Shown: positions 44,205 through 52,996, counted from the first letter of the stretch. The stretch is 64,000 nt of DNA from Fodinicola acaciae (GCF_010993745.1 NZ_WOTN01000003.1:744001-808000); one strand, 5' to 3'. Translations and numbers: made by a program. Notes: generated by a model from the sequence alone, not told the origin.

Positions 44205-45248
44205 ATGGAAGGCATGACGAAGAACGAAGCACGGATTGCGATAGTCGGTGGCGGCCTCGGCGGACTCGCGTGTGCGCGCGTGCTGCAAAACCACGGCATG
44301 GACGTGACGGTCTTCGAGCAGGAGCCGTCGCCCGACGGCCGCTCGCAGGGTGGCACGCTCGACATGCACAGCGACACCGGTCAGGTGGCCCTGCGCACGG
44401 CCGGCCTGTACGACGAGTTTCGCCGGCTCTCGCGGCCGGAAGGCCAGCAGTGGCGCCTGCTCGACCACCGGACGGCGGCCGTCCTCACCGACGTGCCAGC
44501 CGAAGGCGAGGACCGCCCGGAGATCGACCGCGGTGACCTACGCGGCCTCTTCCTCGACGCGCTGAAGCCGGACACCGTCCAGTGGGGTCGCGGCATCGAG
44601 TCGGTGGCCGAGCTCGACGCCTTCGACCTCGTGGTCGGCGCGGACGGCGCCTGGTCGAAGGTACGCGCGGCGATCACCGGCGCGAAGCCGGTCTACAGCG
44701 GTGTCACGTTCATCGAGACGCACTTCGACCGGATCGACGAGCGGCATCCGATGATCGCGGCCATGATCGGCAACGGCACGATGCTCGCCAAAGGACCGCG
44801 GAAGGCGGTTTTCGCGCAGCGCAACAGCAACGGCCACGTACGCACCTACGTGGCACTGCGCGGCGACCAGAGCCACCTGGATTTCGCCGACACCGCGGCG
44901 ATCCGCGCCTACCTGAGCGAAACGTACGAGGGATGGCACGAAAATCTGCGAGCGCTGTTCATCCACAACGACGGCGGCTTCATCCACCGGCCGATCCACG
45001 CGCTGCCAGTGCCCCATGTCTGGCAACACAAACCCGGCCTGACGCTGGTCGGCGACGCCGCACACCTGATGGCGCCCCTCGGCGTCGGCGCCAACCTGGC
45101 ATTGCTGGACGGCACCGAGCTGGCGACCGCGCTGGCCACCGAACCGACCATCGACGAGGCGGTGCGCGCGTACGAGGCGGTCATGCTGCCGCGCTCGGTC
45201 CAGACGGCCAAAGAGGTCCACGAAGGCCTGGAAACCCTTATGCCGTAA
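44205..45248 (+). CDS. FAD-dependent monooxygenase, TetX-like
   Basis: 347 residues. The FAD-binding motif AIVGGGLGG starts near residue 12 with the ribose Glu in VTVFEQE, the second motif is DLVVGADGAWSKVR, and the third is LVGDAAHLMAPLGVGAN. This order and MAPLGVGAN are typical of TetX-type flavin monooxygenases. Between WGRGIESVAEL and FDLVVGADG about 20-25 residues usual in this family are missing, although the frame stays open. Tetracycline inactivation is possible but unproven; many relatives act on other aromatics. ATG 44205 or 44214 may be the start. Tight regulation is suggested by the operator array. Confidence 0.82.
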   Translation: MEGMTKNEARIAIVGGGLGGLACARVLQNHGMDVTVFEQEPSPDGRSQGGTLDMHSDTGQVALRTAGLYDEFRRLSRPEGQQWRLLDHRTAAVLTDVPAEGEDRPEIDRGDLRGLFLDALKPDTVQWGRGIESVAELDAFDLVVGADGAWSKVRAAITGAKPVYSGVTFIETHFDRIDERHPMIAAMIGNGTMLAKGPRKAVFAQRNSNGHVRTYVALRGDQSHLDFADTAAIRAYLSETYEGWHENLRALFIHNDGGFIHRPIHALPVPHVWQHKPGLTLVGDAAHLMAPLGVGANLALLDGTELATALATEPTIDEAVRAYEAVMLPRSVQTAKEVHEGLETLMP

Positions 45249-45251
45249 CAA

Positions 45252-46079
45252 CTATTCGACCGCGACCCACGGATCCTTCGGCGGCGCGGCGGCCTGCCCC
45301 TCCGGACAGTGCCGCCGCCAGTCGCACCACGAGCACATCGGACCCGGCGTCGGCCGGAACACCTCATCGGCGTCGGCGCCGGCCGACACCGCGCCGGTCG
45401 CCGCCACGATGTCAGCCGCGGTGTCCTCGGCCCGCCGCACGTGCCGAGCCAGCGACTCCTCCGTGTGCTCGTGCGCGTGTACGGACCCGGTCGGCACGTG
45501 ATGGAGCTCGACCCGCATGCACGGCCGCCGGAGCGTACGACGAGCGGCCAGCGCGTAAAGCGCCAACGCGCGCGATCCCCGCGTGTCGTCGCTCGACAAC
45601 GGCGACCGGCCGGTCTTGTAGTCGACGATCACCAGCTCCTCGCCGCGCTGGTCGATCCGGTCGACCCGGCCGGACACCGCCAGCCGCTCGGTCGTGGTGG
45701 CGACCGTCCGCTCCAGGCCGACCGGGTCGAAAGCCGGGTCCACATCCTCCACGTACGCCTTCAGCCAGCCGGTCGCGCGTGCCTTCACCGCCTCGGACTG
45801 CTCGCGGTCGCGGAAGCCATCGGTCAGCCAGCCGGTCGCCAGCAGGCCGGCCACACCGGTCGGCGTACGCAGGTCAGGCGGCAGCTCGAACCAGCTGCGC
45901 AGCGCGTTGTGGATGCTCGCGCCGAGCGAGTTGTGCGCCCACGGCGGCCCCTTCGGCAGCTGCGGACGGTCGACGTAGGTCATCCGATAGCGGCGCGGAC
46001 ACTGCTCATAGGACGCCAGCCGGGACGGCGTGCAGCTGAACAAACGCGTTGGCATGCCTTCGAAACCGAGCTGTTGCAC
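45252..46079 (-). CDS. RecB-family PD-(D/E)XK nuclease with Fe-S cysteines
   Basis: 275 residues. The N-terminal SYEQCPRRYRMTY, conserved Gly-His region ASIHNALRSWF, nuclease core GRVDRIDQ..IVDYKTG and C-terminal CSWCDWRRHCP match RecB-like Cas4/AddB-type nucleases with four cysteines (one N-terminal and three C-terminal) binding a [4Fe-4S] cluster. No helicase domain is attached. In actinobacteria such stand-alone RecB-like proteins are common, with a presumed role in DNA repair. It is convergent with the TetX-like gene (3-base gap) and last in line after marC. Confidence 0.88.
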   Translation of the reverse strand: MQQLGFEGMPTRLFSCTPSRLASYEQCPRRYRMTYVDRPQLPKGPPWAHNSLGASIHNALRSWFELPPDLRTPTGVAGLLATGWLTDGFRDREQSEAVKARATGWLKAYVEDVDPAFDPVGLERTVATTTERLAVSGRVDRIDQRGEELVIVDYKTGRSPLSSDDTRGSRALALYALAARRTLRRPCMRVELHHVPTGSVHAHEHTEESLARHVRRAEDTAADIVAATGAVSAGADADEVFRPTPGPMCSWCDWRRHCPEGQAAAPPKDPWVAVE

Positions 46080-46115
46080 ACCACCGATCGTGCCAGACCG
46101 GTGTGACAGAACCGG

Positions 46116-46721
46116 CTACGGATGGTTCTCGACGAACCCGTAGACCGAGCTGGCGATCAGCTGTACGGCGATCGCCGACACCAGCAGACCGGAGATCTTG
46201 GTGATCAGCACGATCCCGCTGTCCCGCACGATCCGCACGATCACCGTGGAAAACCGCAGGAACAGATACAGCGCGAGGTGCACCGCCACGATCGCGGCGG
46301 CGATCGCCAGATAGTCGGCGAGGCTGGTGGCGCGCTTGGTGAACACGATCGTGGCCACGATCGCGCCGGGACCGGCCAATAACGGCGTGCCGAGCGGCAC
46401 CAGCGCGACGTTGACGTCGGCCACCTGCTCCGGCGGTTTTTCCGTACCGGTCAACAGTTGCAGCGCGACCAACAGCAACAACAGGCCGCCGGCGCCCTGC
46501 AACGCCGGCAGGCTGATGCTGAGGTAGGCGAGGATCTGCTGGCCGGCGACCGCGAAGACCGTGATGACCGAGACCGCCACCGCGACCGCCTGCCAGGCCG
46601 CACGCGACCGCGCCGCACTCGACTGAAGTGAGGTGAGCGCGAGGAAAAGCGGCACGGTGCCAGGCGGGTCCATGATCACGAACAGCGTCACGAACGCCTC
46701 GCCGAACAGCCGGACGTTCAT
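46116..46721 (-). CDS. MarC-family integral membrane protein
   Basis: 201 residues with six predicted transmembrane helices. Family motifs include FVTLFVIMDPPGTVPLFLAL near the N-terminus and VALVPLGTPLLAGPGAIVAT in the middle. MarC proteins are inner-membrane proteins of unknown transport function. The start ATG (46721) overlaps the PHP gene stop as ATGA, so both are in one operon. Confidence 0.9.
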   Translation of the reverse strand: MNVRLFGEAFVTLFVIMDPPGTVPLFLALTSLQSSAARSRAAWQAVAVAVSVITVFAVAGQQILAYLSISLPALQGAGGLLLLLVALQLLTGTEKPPEQVADVNVALVPLGTPLLAGPGAIVATIVFTKRATSLADYLAIAAAIVAVHLALYLFLRFSTVIVRIVRDSGIVLITKISGLLVSAIAVQLIASSVYGFVENHP

Positions 46722-47581
46722 CCCCGCACCGGCGCGACGCCGCTGGCCTGCGCGACGAGCCGTTCGTACGCCTCCGGGTCGGTGGTCTCGGCGCCGATGG
46801 CGACCTGCTTGTTGGCGCCGTGAAAATCGCTCGAGCCGGTGACGAAAAGGCCGAGCTCGGCGGCGATGGCGCGGATCTTCTGCCGCGTCTGCGGCTCGTG
46901 GTCTGCGTGGTCGGCCTCGATGCCGCCGAGGCCGGCGTCGGCCAGCTCGGCGTACGCGGTGTCCGGCACCACCCGGCCACGCTTGGCGGCCATCGGATGC
47001 GCGAACACGGGCACGCCGCCGGCGGCGCGTACCAGCGCGATGCCGTCGAACACGTCGGTGTCCGGCTTGGCCACCCGATAGCGGCCGCCGGTGCCGATGA
47101 AGGCCGGCGTGAACGCTTCGTCCATTGTGGACACGATGCCGGCTTTTATCAGCGCTCGCGCGACATGCGGCCGGCCGATCGGCGCGCCGTTGGCCTCCGC
47201 GACCACGTCGTCCCAGCTGACCGGATAGCCGTCGGCCACCATCAGCTCCACCATCCGCCGCGCGCGGCCGATCCGGCCGTGCCGTACGCGGTCGCGCTCG
47301 GCCTTCAGCCGCGGCTCGTCCGGGTCGAACAGATAGGCGAGCAGGTGCAGGCTGATCGGCGGCTGGTCGCGGGCCGGCCACCACACGCAGGACAGCTCAG
47401 CGCCGCGTACGAGCGTCAGGCCGGCCGGCAACACGGCCACCGCCTCGGACCAGCCAGCGGTCGTGTCGTGGTCGGTGAGCGCCACCACGTCCAGGCCGCT
47501 GCCGGCGGCCGCGCGCACCAACGCGGCCGGCGACAGGGTGCCGTCGCTGGCCGCGGAATGAGTGTGCAGGTCGATGCGCAT
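46718..47581 (-). CDS. PHP-domain phosphoesterase (TrpH/RNase AM-like)
   Basis: 287 residues. Metal-binding motifs: DLHTHSAASDG (4-14), ALTDHDT (about 34-40), RGAELSC, VPVFAHP and VTGSSDFHGANK near the C-terminus. This is a complete trinuclear PHP site. Family members are 3',5'-nucleoside bisphosphate or RNA 5'-end phosphatases/exonucleases. It sits between the PH-domain membrane gene and marC, an order conserved in actinobacteria. Confidence 0.9.
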   Translation of the reverse strand: MRIDLHTHSAASDGTLSPAALVRAAAGSGLDVVALTDHDTTAGWSEAVAVLPAGLTLVRGAELSCVWWPARDQPPISLHLLAYLFDPDEPRLKAERDRVRHGRIGRARRMVELMVADGYPVSWDDVVAEANGAPIGRPHVARALIKAGIVSTMDEAFTPAFIGTGGRYRVAKPDTDVFDGIALVRAAGGVPVFAHPMAAKRGRVVPDTAYAELADAGLGGIEADHADHEPQTRQKIRAIAAELGLFVTGSSDFHGANKQVAIGAETTDPEAYERLVAQASGVAPVRG

Positions 47582-47619
47582 GTCCCCGGCAGCTTAGCCG
47601 GCGACCGTGACTGGACCGG

Positions 47620-48441
47620 TCAGTCGGCGCGCCAGGGGCCCGGCGTGGTGGACGACTCGCGCTTGCGCGTGCGCGTACGCTTCGGCGGCGCGGCCTCCGG
47701 ACTGCCGTACATCTCGTCACACATCAGCAGGTAGAGCGCGTTGGGCCGAGGCAGTGTGGAGATCTCGCGCAGGGCCTGGTCCTGGCCGGCGGACTCGACG
47801 ATGAAGGTGCCGTAGTTGAGCATCCGGCCGAGCACGGTCTGGTTGTAGGCCATGTCCGTGACGCGACCGAGCGGCATCATCGCGACCTTGCGGGTGACGA
47901 TGCCGGAGACCTCCATGATCCGCTTGTTGGTGAGCACGAAGCGGTCGTAGTACCAGTCGGCGACACCCCACAGCACCCACAGCAACAGCAGCACCCAGAG
48001 CAGCAGGATGATCCGCAGGATGATCGGGTCGGCGTTGGACAGCACACCGCCGAGATAGCCGACCACGAACGGCGACACCGCCGCGGCCAGGATCTGTTTC
48101 CACAGGTAGACGGGGTGCTTACGCCACTCGCCACGGAACGTCTCGCTGCCGAACAGGTAGTTGGAGACGACCTTGCTCGGCACCTGTTCGCCGGAGCCGA
48201 CCTGACCCGGCAGCGTCATCCGCCGGTCGACGCGGCGGCGCCGCCTGCTGGTGCCACCGGCGCCCCGGCCGGTGCCGCCGCTGGTGCGGCGCGGGCCGGG
48301 CGGCCGCGTGGAGGACGATGGTGGTGGCTTGATGATCACCGGCGGCAACGGCTCGGTGGTCTGCTCCTCGGTCGATCCGGTGCCGTCGCCGTCGTCTGGT
48401 TCGGAAGCCGAGCCGGACGGATCAGACGGGTCGCGATCCAT
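47620..48441 (-). CDS. Bacterial PH-domain membrane protein
   Basis: 273 residues. The N-terminal 90 residues are low-complexity (Asp/Ser/Pro then Arg-rich GRGAGGTSRRRRRVDRR). Two transmembrane helices follow (about 120-140 and 147-167), then a PH-like domain: YYDRFVLTNKRIMEVSGIVT, VAMMPLGRVTDM and NYGTFIVESAGQDQALREI, the bPH_2 pattern. The tail is basic. ATG 48441 is preceded by GAGGAGGTGG. Likely an inner-membrane scaffold; function unknown. Confidence 0.84.
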   Translation of the reverse strand: MDRDPSDPSGSASEPDDGDGTGSTEEQTTEPLPPVIIKPPPSSSTRPPGPRRTSGGTGRGAGGTSRRRRRVDRRMTLPGQVGSGEQVPSKVVSNYLFGSETFRGEWRKHPVYLWKQILAAAVSPFVVGYLGGVLSNADPIILRIILLLWVLLLLWVLWGVADWYYDRFVLTNKRIMEVSGIVTRKVAMMPLGRVTDMAYNQTVLGRMLNYGTFIVESAGQDQALREISTLPRPNALYLLMCDEMYGSPEAAPPKRTRTRKRESSTTPGPWRAD

Positions 48442-48551
48442 CAGCGCCACCTCCTCACCAGCAGTGACCCCCAGTTCATCACAACGTGACGCCAGTTTCC
48501 ACCTTCAGCGTACCGGTCGGCGGCACCTGGAGGCACGTGTCTTCGCGCGCG

Positions 48552-49202
48552 TCATTTGCTGGGTTTGGCCAAATACGGCGACGGAGCGCCGTACACCAGC
48601 TCGCCAGGCAACCGCTCGCGGCCGTCGACCAGCTCCACGTCGTCGGCGGCCAGCAGATAGCCGGCCTCCGCCGGCCACAGCACGGCCCACAGCCACAGGC
48701 CGCCGGCCTCGCCGACGTACGCGCAGCGGTCGTCGGCGCTGTTGACCGACCAGAGCGGGGTCGGATGGCCGCCGACCTTGAGCTTCGCGTGCGCGCTGGT
48801 CGTACGCGCCGCCTCCGCGAGCGCCGGGCCGGGGTCCGTACCGACGACCCCGGCGTAGTGCGCACCGAGGCCAATGCCCAACTCCTCGGCCACCAACACG
48901 ATGTCCGCCGCGCCGCCGAACGGCGCCGGCCCGGTGCACGCGACCGCCGTCGCGCGGCCGCCGCTTCGTTCGTCGCCGACCCAGCCGAACCCGGTGATCG
49001 TCCACCCCGCCGGCAGCGGCCACGGCACCCACATCGGCACCTTGGCGACACCGCGCAGCATCTTGAGCACGTCGGTGTCGGCATGGCCAGGCAGCCGCAA
49101 CGGCAGGACCACGCCATGCCGCTCGCACCGCCAGTCCGACGACATCAGGCCTGGCGCGCGGAGCTCGCCCCCGCAACGAGGACAGCTGGCCGGAATCGAC
49201 AT
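48552..49202 (-). CDS. DUF6758-type protein with N-terminal zinc ribbon
   Basis: 216 residues. It starts IPASCPRCGG with a CxxC knuckle and continues SDWRCERHG, so a small metal-binding ribbon is likely. The body contains VPMWVPWPLPAGWTITGFGW, an FGGAADIVLVAEELGIGLGA segment and WSVNSADDRCAYVGEA, matching a conserved actinobacterial family usually found beside PHP and MarC genes, as here. ATG 49202 is the only start before the ribbon without an implausible tail. No catalytic function is known. Confidence 0.78.
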   Translation of the reverse strand: MSIPASCPRCGGELRAPGLMSSDWRCERHGVVLPLRLPGHADTDVLKMLRGVAKVPMWVPWPLPAGWTITGFGWVGDERSGGRATAVACTGPAPFGGAADIVLVAEELGIGLGAHYAGVVGTDPGPALAEAARTTSAHAKLKVGGHPTPLWSVNSADDRCAYVGEAGGLWLWAVLWPAEAGYLLAADDVELVDGRERLPGELVYGAPSPYLAKPSK

Positions 49203-49258
49203 GTCGCAACGGTGACCCCACCGCCAGCCCCCGTCAAGTCGAGGCCCGGCCCACCGGT

Positions 49259-49630
49259 TACCCGCTACGGCGCGAAACTGTCGTACGTCTCGGGTTGAGT
49301 TTCCCCCACCCATTTCGGGCGGGGGGTGGGTTGAGAGGTTGCAAACATAGGAAGATGATCTTGGTCGGCGCCTCGGCGGTCACTCTGGTCACATGAGTCA
49401 CATGCGGCTTGCACGCATGGCCCCCATGCTTGCGCTGGACGCACGCATGGGGGCCATGCGTGCACGTTACATTCGGGCAAATGGGGCGTTTAGCGCTACA
49501 TGAGCGCACGTTGTCCGACCAAGATCAACTTCTAACTTATGTAAGTTTCCACGCGAACCCACCCCCCACCCGATCTGGGTGGGGGCCCAGATTGGCAGGG
49601 GGGTACGACAGTTTCGAGCTGTAGCGGGTA
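49259..49630. repeat. Type-1 composite palindromic element, full copy C (372 bp)
   Basis: The ends (49259-49287 and 49602-49630) are inverted 29-base repeats. All internal parts occur in the same order as in copies A and B: C/G block, GAGAGGTTGCAAACATA, GATGATCTTGGTC, double hairpin (49410-49464), GCGTTTAGCGCTACA, GACCAAGATCAACTT, CACGCGAACCC and the inverse C/G block. In the double hairpin the two arms carry matching changes (CCCCC opposite GGGGG), which preserves pairing. It fills the gap between DUF6758 and trmH, and ends one base before the trmH stop. Confidence 0.88.
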
Positions 49631-49631
49631 G

Positions 49632-50273
49632 TTAGTCGGGTGGCGGGGTGGCGTGGGTGCGGATCCAGGTGTGCATGGCGATGCCGCTGGCGACGCCGGC
49701 GTTGATGGAGCGGGTCGAGCCGTACTGGGCGATCGAGCACACCAGGTCCAGTTGCTCGCGTGCGCTGTCGGACAGGCCAGGGCCCTCCTGGCCGAACAGG
49801 AACACGCAGCGGCGTGGCAGCGGCGTGGTCTCCAGAGGCACTGAGCCGGGCAGGTTGTCGATGCCGACGACGGCCAGCGACTCCGCGGCCGACCACGTCA
49901 GGAACTCCTCGATCGTCGGGTGGAAGCGCAGGTGCTGGTAGCGGTCGGTGACCATCGCGCCGCGGCGGTTGAACCGGCGTTTGCCGACGATGTGCACCTC
50001 GCGAGCGAGGAAGGCGTTGGCGTTGCGGATGACCGTGCCGATGTTCAGATCGTGCTGCCAGTTCTCGATCGCCACGTGGAAGTCGTGCCGGCGCAGGTCC
50101 AGATCGGCGACGATCGCCTCGTGCCGCCAGTAGCGATAGCGGTCGACGACGTTGCGCGCGTCGCCGTGCGCGAGCAGCTCGGGGTCATAGCGCGGCTCGT
50201 CCGGCCACGGACCGTCCCACGGACCGACGCCGACCGTCGGCAGCATGCCGACCGCGCTCGCGTCCTCACTCAC
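49632..50273 (-). CDS. TrmH/SpoU-family RNA 2'-O-methyltransferase
   Basis: 213 residues with the SPOUT trefoil knot. Motif 1 NIGTVIRNANAF (Asn and Arg), motif 2 VFLFGQEGPGLS and motif 3 YGSTRSINAGVASGIAMHTW are all present, so S-adenosylmethionine binding and 2'-O-ribose methylation of tRNA or rRNA are expected. The N-terminal 65 residues are an extra segment. The start overlaps the MaoC gene stop (ATGA). The TAA stop sits at the edge of a type-1 element. Confidence 0.9.
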   Translation of the reverse strand: MSEDASAVGMLPTVGVGPWDGPWPDEPRYDPELLAHGDARNVVDRYRYWRHEAIVADLDLRRHDFHVAIENWQHDLNIGTVIRNANAFLAREVHIVGKRRFNRRGAMVTDRYQHLRFHPTIEEFLTWSAAESLAVVGIDNLPGSVPLETTPLPRRCVFLFGQEGPGLSDSAREQLDLVCSIAQYGSTRSINAGVASGIAMHTWIRTHATPPPD

Positions 50274-50773
50274 GGCCGCGGCGTCGGCCGGCCCGGCTGC
50301 TCACCGCCGCGGGCCTCACCGTACGACCGCTTCGGCACCATGACCTTCCGGCGGAACGTACACACGACCGTGCCGTCCTGCTTGTAGCCGCGCGTCTCGA
50401 CGTACACGACACCGCGGTCGTCCTTGGACCTCGACTCGGTCTTGTCCAGCACCTCGGTCTCGCCGTAGATCGTGTCGCCGTGGAAGGTCGGCTTGACGTG
50501 CTTGAGCGACTCGACCTCGAGGTTGGCGATGGCCTTGCCGGAGACGTCGGGTACGGACATGCCGAGCAGCAGCGAGTAGATGTAGTTGCCGACGACCACG
50601 TTCTTGCCGAAGTCGGTCGTCTCCTCGGCGTAGTGCGCGTCCAGGTGCAGCGGATGGTGGTTCATCGTGATGAGGCAGAACAAGTGGTCGTCGTACTCGG
50701 TGACCGTCTTGCCCGGCCAGTGCCGGTAGACCGCGCCGACCTCGAACTCCTCGAAATACCGGCCGAACTGCAT
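50270..50773 (-). CDS. MaoC-like (hot-dog fold) dehydratase
   Basis: 167 residues. The catalytic region GKTVTEYDDHLFCLITMNHHPLH.. carries the MaoC Asp and His pair (split here by position: D near 28, H near 40). VVGNYIYSLLLGMS and SLKHVKPTFHGDTIYGETEV follow. Family members hydrate enoyl-CoA thioesters; closely related actinobacterial proteins act on mesaconyl- or beta-methylmalyl-CoA. An acyl-CoA dehydrogenase is encoded about 7 kb away. ATG 50773 is preceded by GGGGAGG. Translationally coupled to trmH. Confidence 0.88.
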   Translation of the reverse strand: MQFGRYFEEFEVGAVYRHWPGKTVTEYDDHLFCLITMNHHPLHLDAHYAEETTDFGKNVVVGNYIYSLLLGMSVPDVSGKAIANLEVESLKHVKPTFHGDTIYGETEVLDKTESRSKDDRGVVYVETRGYKQDGTVVCTFRRKVMVPKRSYGEARGGEQPGRPTPRP

Positions 50774-50881
50774 CGAACGCCTCCCCTTCCGACTCCGCGC
50801 ATCTTGCCTCAGCGGCCGTACGAGGTGCACGGCGAGGTGGGATTCCGCACGCGTGAACAGTGTCACTGGCAGACTGTCGCG

Positions 50882-51265
50882 GTGCCTGATTCCTGGACGC
50901 TGCGACCCCGGCCGATCCACCTGCTGCCAGCCGGTGTCCTGTGTGTGCTCGCGGTGGCGTTGCTGTGGTGGCTCGGTGGCTGGCTCATCGGCGTCGTCGC
51001 CGCCGTCGTGTGCGTCGTCTACCTGGCTCGCGACCTGCGCGGGGCGCAGGTGACCACCGAGGGGTTGTACGTCTGGGGGCTGCTCAACCGGCGGATGATC
51101 GCCTGGGAGCGGATCGAGCGGATCGAGGCGCCCGGTACGCGCGTGTCGGTCACCGGCGCCAACTGGGCCGTGACGCTCCCGGCGCCGCGCAAGGGCCTGT
51201 TCGCCGACCCCGACTTCGACGACCAGTTGGCGCGCATCCGCGACGCCTGGCGCGCGCACCTCTGA
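50882..51265 (+). CDS. Small two-helix membrane protein with PH-like domain
   Basis: 127 residues starting at GTG 50882. Two transmembrane helices (about 13-30 and 32-48) are followed by a PH-like domain: QVTTEGLYVWGLLNRRMIAW, ERIERIEAPG and NWAVTLPAPRKGLFADPDFD. This matches the short PH-domain membrane proteins common in actinobacteria. It is divergent from the MaoC gene. Function unknown. Confidence 0.78.
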   Translation: MPDSWTLRPRPIHLLPAGVLCVLAVALLWWLGGWLIGVVAAVVCVVYLARDLRGAQVTTEGLYVWGLLNRRMIAWERIERIEAPGTRVSVTGANWAVTLPAPRKGLFADPDFDDQLARIRDAWRAHL

Positions 51266-51291
51266 CGCTCCGTGCCTCGCGTCCCGCAGAC

Positions 51292-51675
51292 CTACTGAGG
51301 GTTGCGGAGGGACTGGGGCAGGGAGCACTGCGGCGTGCCGCCGGGCAGGCGGTGACGGTTGCGTGCGATCAGGCGATAGACCGGGTCGGCCAGCCAGCGC
51401 ACCGGCCGCAGCGCGAGGACGTGGCCGAGCGGACGCCACCACCGGCCGGCGTCGACCAGCAGCCGCGCGAAGGCCGCCGGACCAGCGGCGCGTACGCCGT
51501 CGGAACCGGACCACTGGACGGCCTCCTCGCACTGCTCCTGGGTGAGGCCGAGCGCGTCCAGGTCGGTGTGCTGCCAGGCGACCAACGGCGTACGCGGCCG
51601 AACCCACCGCTGGATCCACCGCGCCGAGCTCGAACAAAACGCGCAGTCGCCGTCGTAAACGAAAACAGCGCTCAT
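51292..51675 (-). CDS. DCC-family thiol-disulfide oxidoreductase-like protein (DUF393)
   Basis: 127 residues. The N-terminal DCC motif is VYDGDCAFC (C11 and C14), with a thioredoxin-like fold expected. RWLADPVYRLIARNRHRL is the other conserved segment, and a final TPQCSLP holds a third cysteine. Members are predicted redox proteins, with little experimental data. The start overlaps the SUFU-like gene stop (ATGA). Confidence 0.88.
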   Translation of the reverse strand: MSAVFVYDGDCAFCSSSARWIQRWVRPRTPLVAWQHTDLDALGLTQEQCEEAVQWSGSDGVRAAGPAAFARLLVDAGRWWRPLGHVLALRPVRWLADPVYRLIARNRHRLPGGTPQCSLPQSLRNPQ

Positions 51676-52163
51676 GACTCCATTGTCGACCCGTCCGGCA
51701 CGACGGTGAGGAACCGTACGGCGTCACGTCCGTCACCCAACGGCAGGTCCGGCACGAGCGACGGCTCCTCGATGCGCACGGCCCGCGCCGCCGCTCCGGA
51801 CCACAGCGGCTCCCCCAGTCGCACGGTCCCGCCGGGACGCAACACCAGACCCTCGACCGACGGCGTCGCGGCCAGTACGGCCAGCGTGCGCAGCACGGAG
51901 TCCCGCGGCTCGTCCAGCCGCAGCACCAACTCGGCGCGTGGACCGGCGACCGGGTCGGCGATCATCTCGGTCGGCTCGACCATCGGCGCACGTGAGGCGC
52001 CGAGCGTCGCGTACACCACCGACCCGTCCGACCGCGGCCCGAAGCGCAGCACGTCGATCCGTTGCACGCCGAGGAAAGTCACCGACGCGCGGCCGGAGTC
52101 GCCGCCGAGAGCGGTCAGCAGGTGCGCCTCGACCGCCACGAGTACGTCATCGCCGGGTTGCAC
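51672..52163 (-). CDS. Suppressor-of-fused-like domain protein
   Basis: 163 residues matching the bacterial SUFU-like domain: IDVLRFGPRSDGSVVYATLG, GPRAELVLRLDEPRDSVLRT, LPLGDGRDAVRFLTVVP. Bacterial SUFU domains occur in predicted immunity or interaction proteins, but no toxin partner lies beside it. It forms an operon with the DCC gene downstream. Confidence 0.8.
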   Translation of the reverse strand: MQPGDDVLVAVEAHLLTALGGDSGRASVTFLGVQRIDVLRFGPRSDGSVVYATLGASRAPMVEPTEMIADPVAGPRAELVLRLDEPRDSVLRTLAVLAATPSVEGLVLRPGGTVRLGEPLWSGAAARAVRIEEPSLVPDLPLGDGRDAVRFLTVVPDGSTMES

Positions 52164-52172
52164 GCGCCGAGC

Positions 52173-52830
52173 CTATGCCAGCAGCACTCCGGGCCGTTTG
52201 TCCTCCACCACATAGCTGGCGCGCGTGGCGATCGGCGCACCCGGCCTGGTCACGAACGGCAGCACGCGAAAGTCGCTCTGCCAGCGCTGGCGGTCGACGT
52301 GCACGCGCACGTATCCGCGCTGTGAGTCGAAAAACTTCAGGTGCCGGTTGGCCTGGAGAAACCGCTGGCCTTCCGCGGTCATGTCGGCGCCGTCCCCGCC
52401 GCTGGTCACCGACGAGCTCGCTGGCCACCGTCGGCGAGCCGGGATCGGAGTAGTCGCGCTTCAGGTCCCACGAGTAGTTCTGGTGCCGGTCGCCGGTGAT
52501 CACCACGAGATTGCGTACGCCACGGTCCTGTGCGGCCGCCAGCACGCGGTCGCGGTCGGCCACAAAGCCGTCCCACGGATCGTAGAAGACCATCACCGCC
52601 GGCGCCGGATCCTGGTCGGTCCGGCCGATCGGCGCCTGGTTGCCGAGGATCCGCCAACGCGCGTGCGACCGGCTGAAGCCGTCGAGCAGCCATTTCCGTT
52701 GCGCGGAGCCAAGAATCGTACGCTTGGCGTCGAACCGCTCAGCGCAGCCCGCACCCGATCCGTCACCGCGATACAGATGAGACAGAGCAAATGTTCGCAG
52801 CCGGCCGCCCCGGACTCGCCGCATGTCCGG
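52173..52830 (-). pseudogene. Broken phoD-like alkaline phosphatase remnant
   Basis: The C-terminal third of a PhoD-type phosphatase is spread over two frames. The first frame (from about 52824) encodes AERFDAKRTILGSAQRKWLL, VFYDPWDGFVADRDRVL, VVITGDRHQNYSWDLKRDY and SPTVASELVG. The family-expected continuation SGGDGADM..FDSQRGYVRVHV is in another frame and ends at 52173. So there is a frameshift near 52400-52412. The N-terminal roughly 300 residues, including the signal peptide and metal-site start, are missing. No function is expected. Confidence 0.8.
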
Positions 52831-52832
52831 TT

Positions 52833-52846
52833 GTCAACTTGTTGAC
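52833..52846. promoter_or_regulatory. 14-bp palindrome near the phoD remnant
   Basis: GTCAACTTGTTGAC is a perfect palindrome apart from its centre and resembles regulator operators. It lies beside the truncated edge of the phosphatase remnant, where the original gene has been lost. It may be an orphan site. Confidence 0.3.
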
Positions 52847-52950
52847 CCTCTGAATCGAAAAACCGGGTCAAGGAAGTGACATTCGGACGCGAATGGTGGT
52901 GTCCGAATGCTGCCTGTTATGACAAAGCCGCAGGTCAGCAGCCATCCAAA

Positions 52951-52975
52951 GACGCAATCGGAATCCGATTGCGTC
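52951..52975. terminator. Palindromic terminator after the giant BNR gene
   Basis: GACGCAATCGG pairs with CCGATTGCGTC around a three-base centre. It lies 21 bases downstream of the stop of the large BNR-repeat gene (- strand) and shares the CAATCGG core with other palindromes in the window. No U-tract. Confidence 0.65.
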
Positions 52976-52996
52976 GTCTGACGCGTCGGCTGGGGG

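Noticed and set aside
45252-46079. RecB-like nuclease considered as Cas4
   Set aside because: No CRISPR array or other cas gene is near. It fits the stand-alone actinobacterial RecB-like family.
51672-52163. SUFU-like protein considered as an immunity gene of a polymorphic toxin
   Set aside because: No toxin, WXG100 or secretion gene is adjacent, so I kept it as function unknown.
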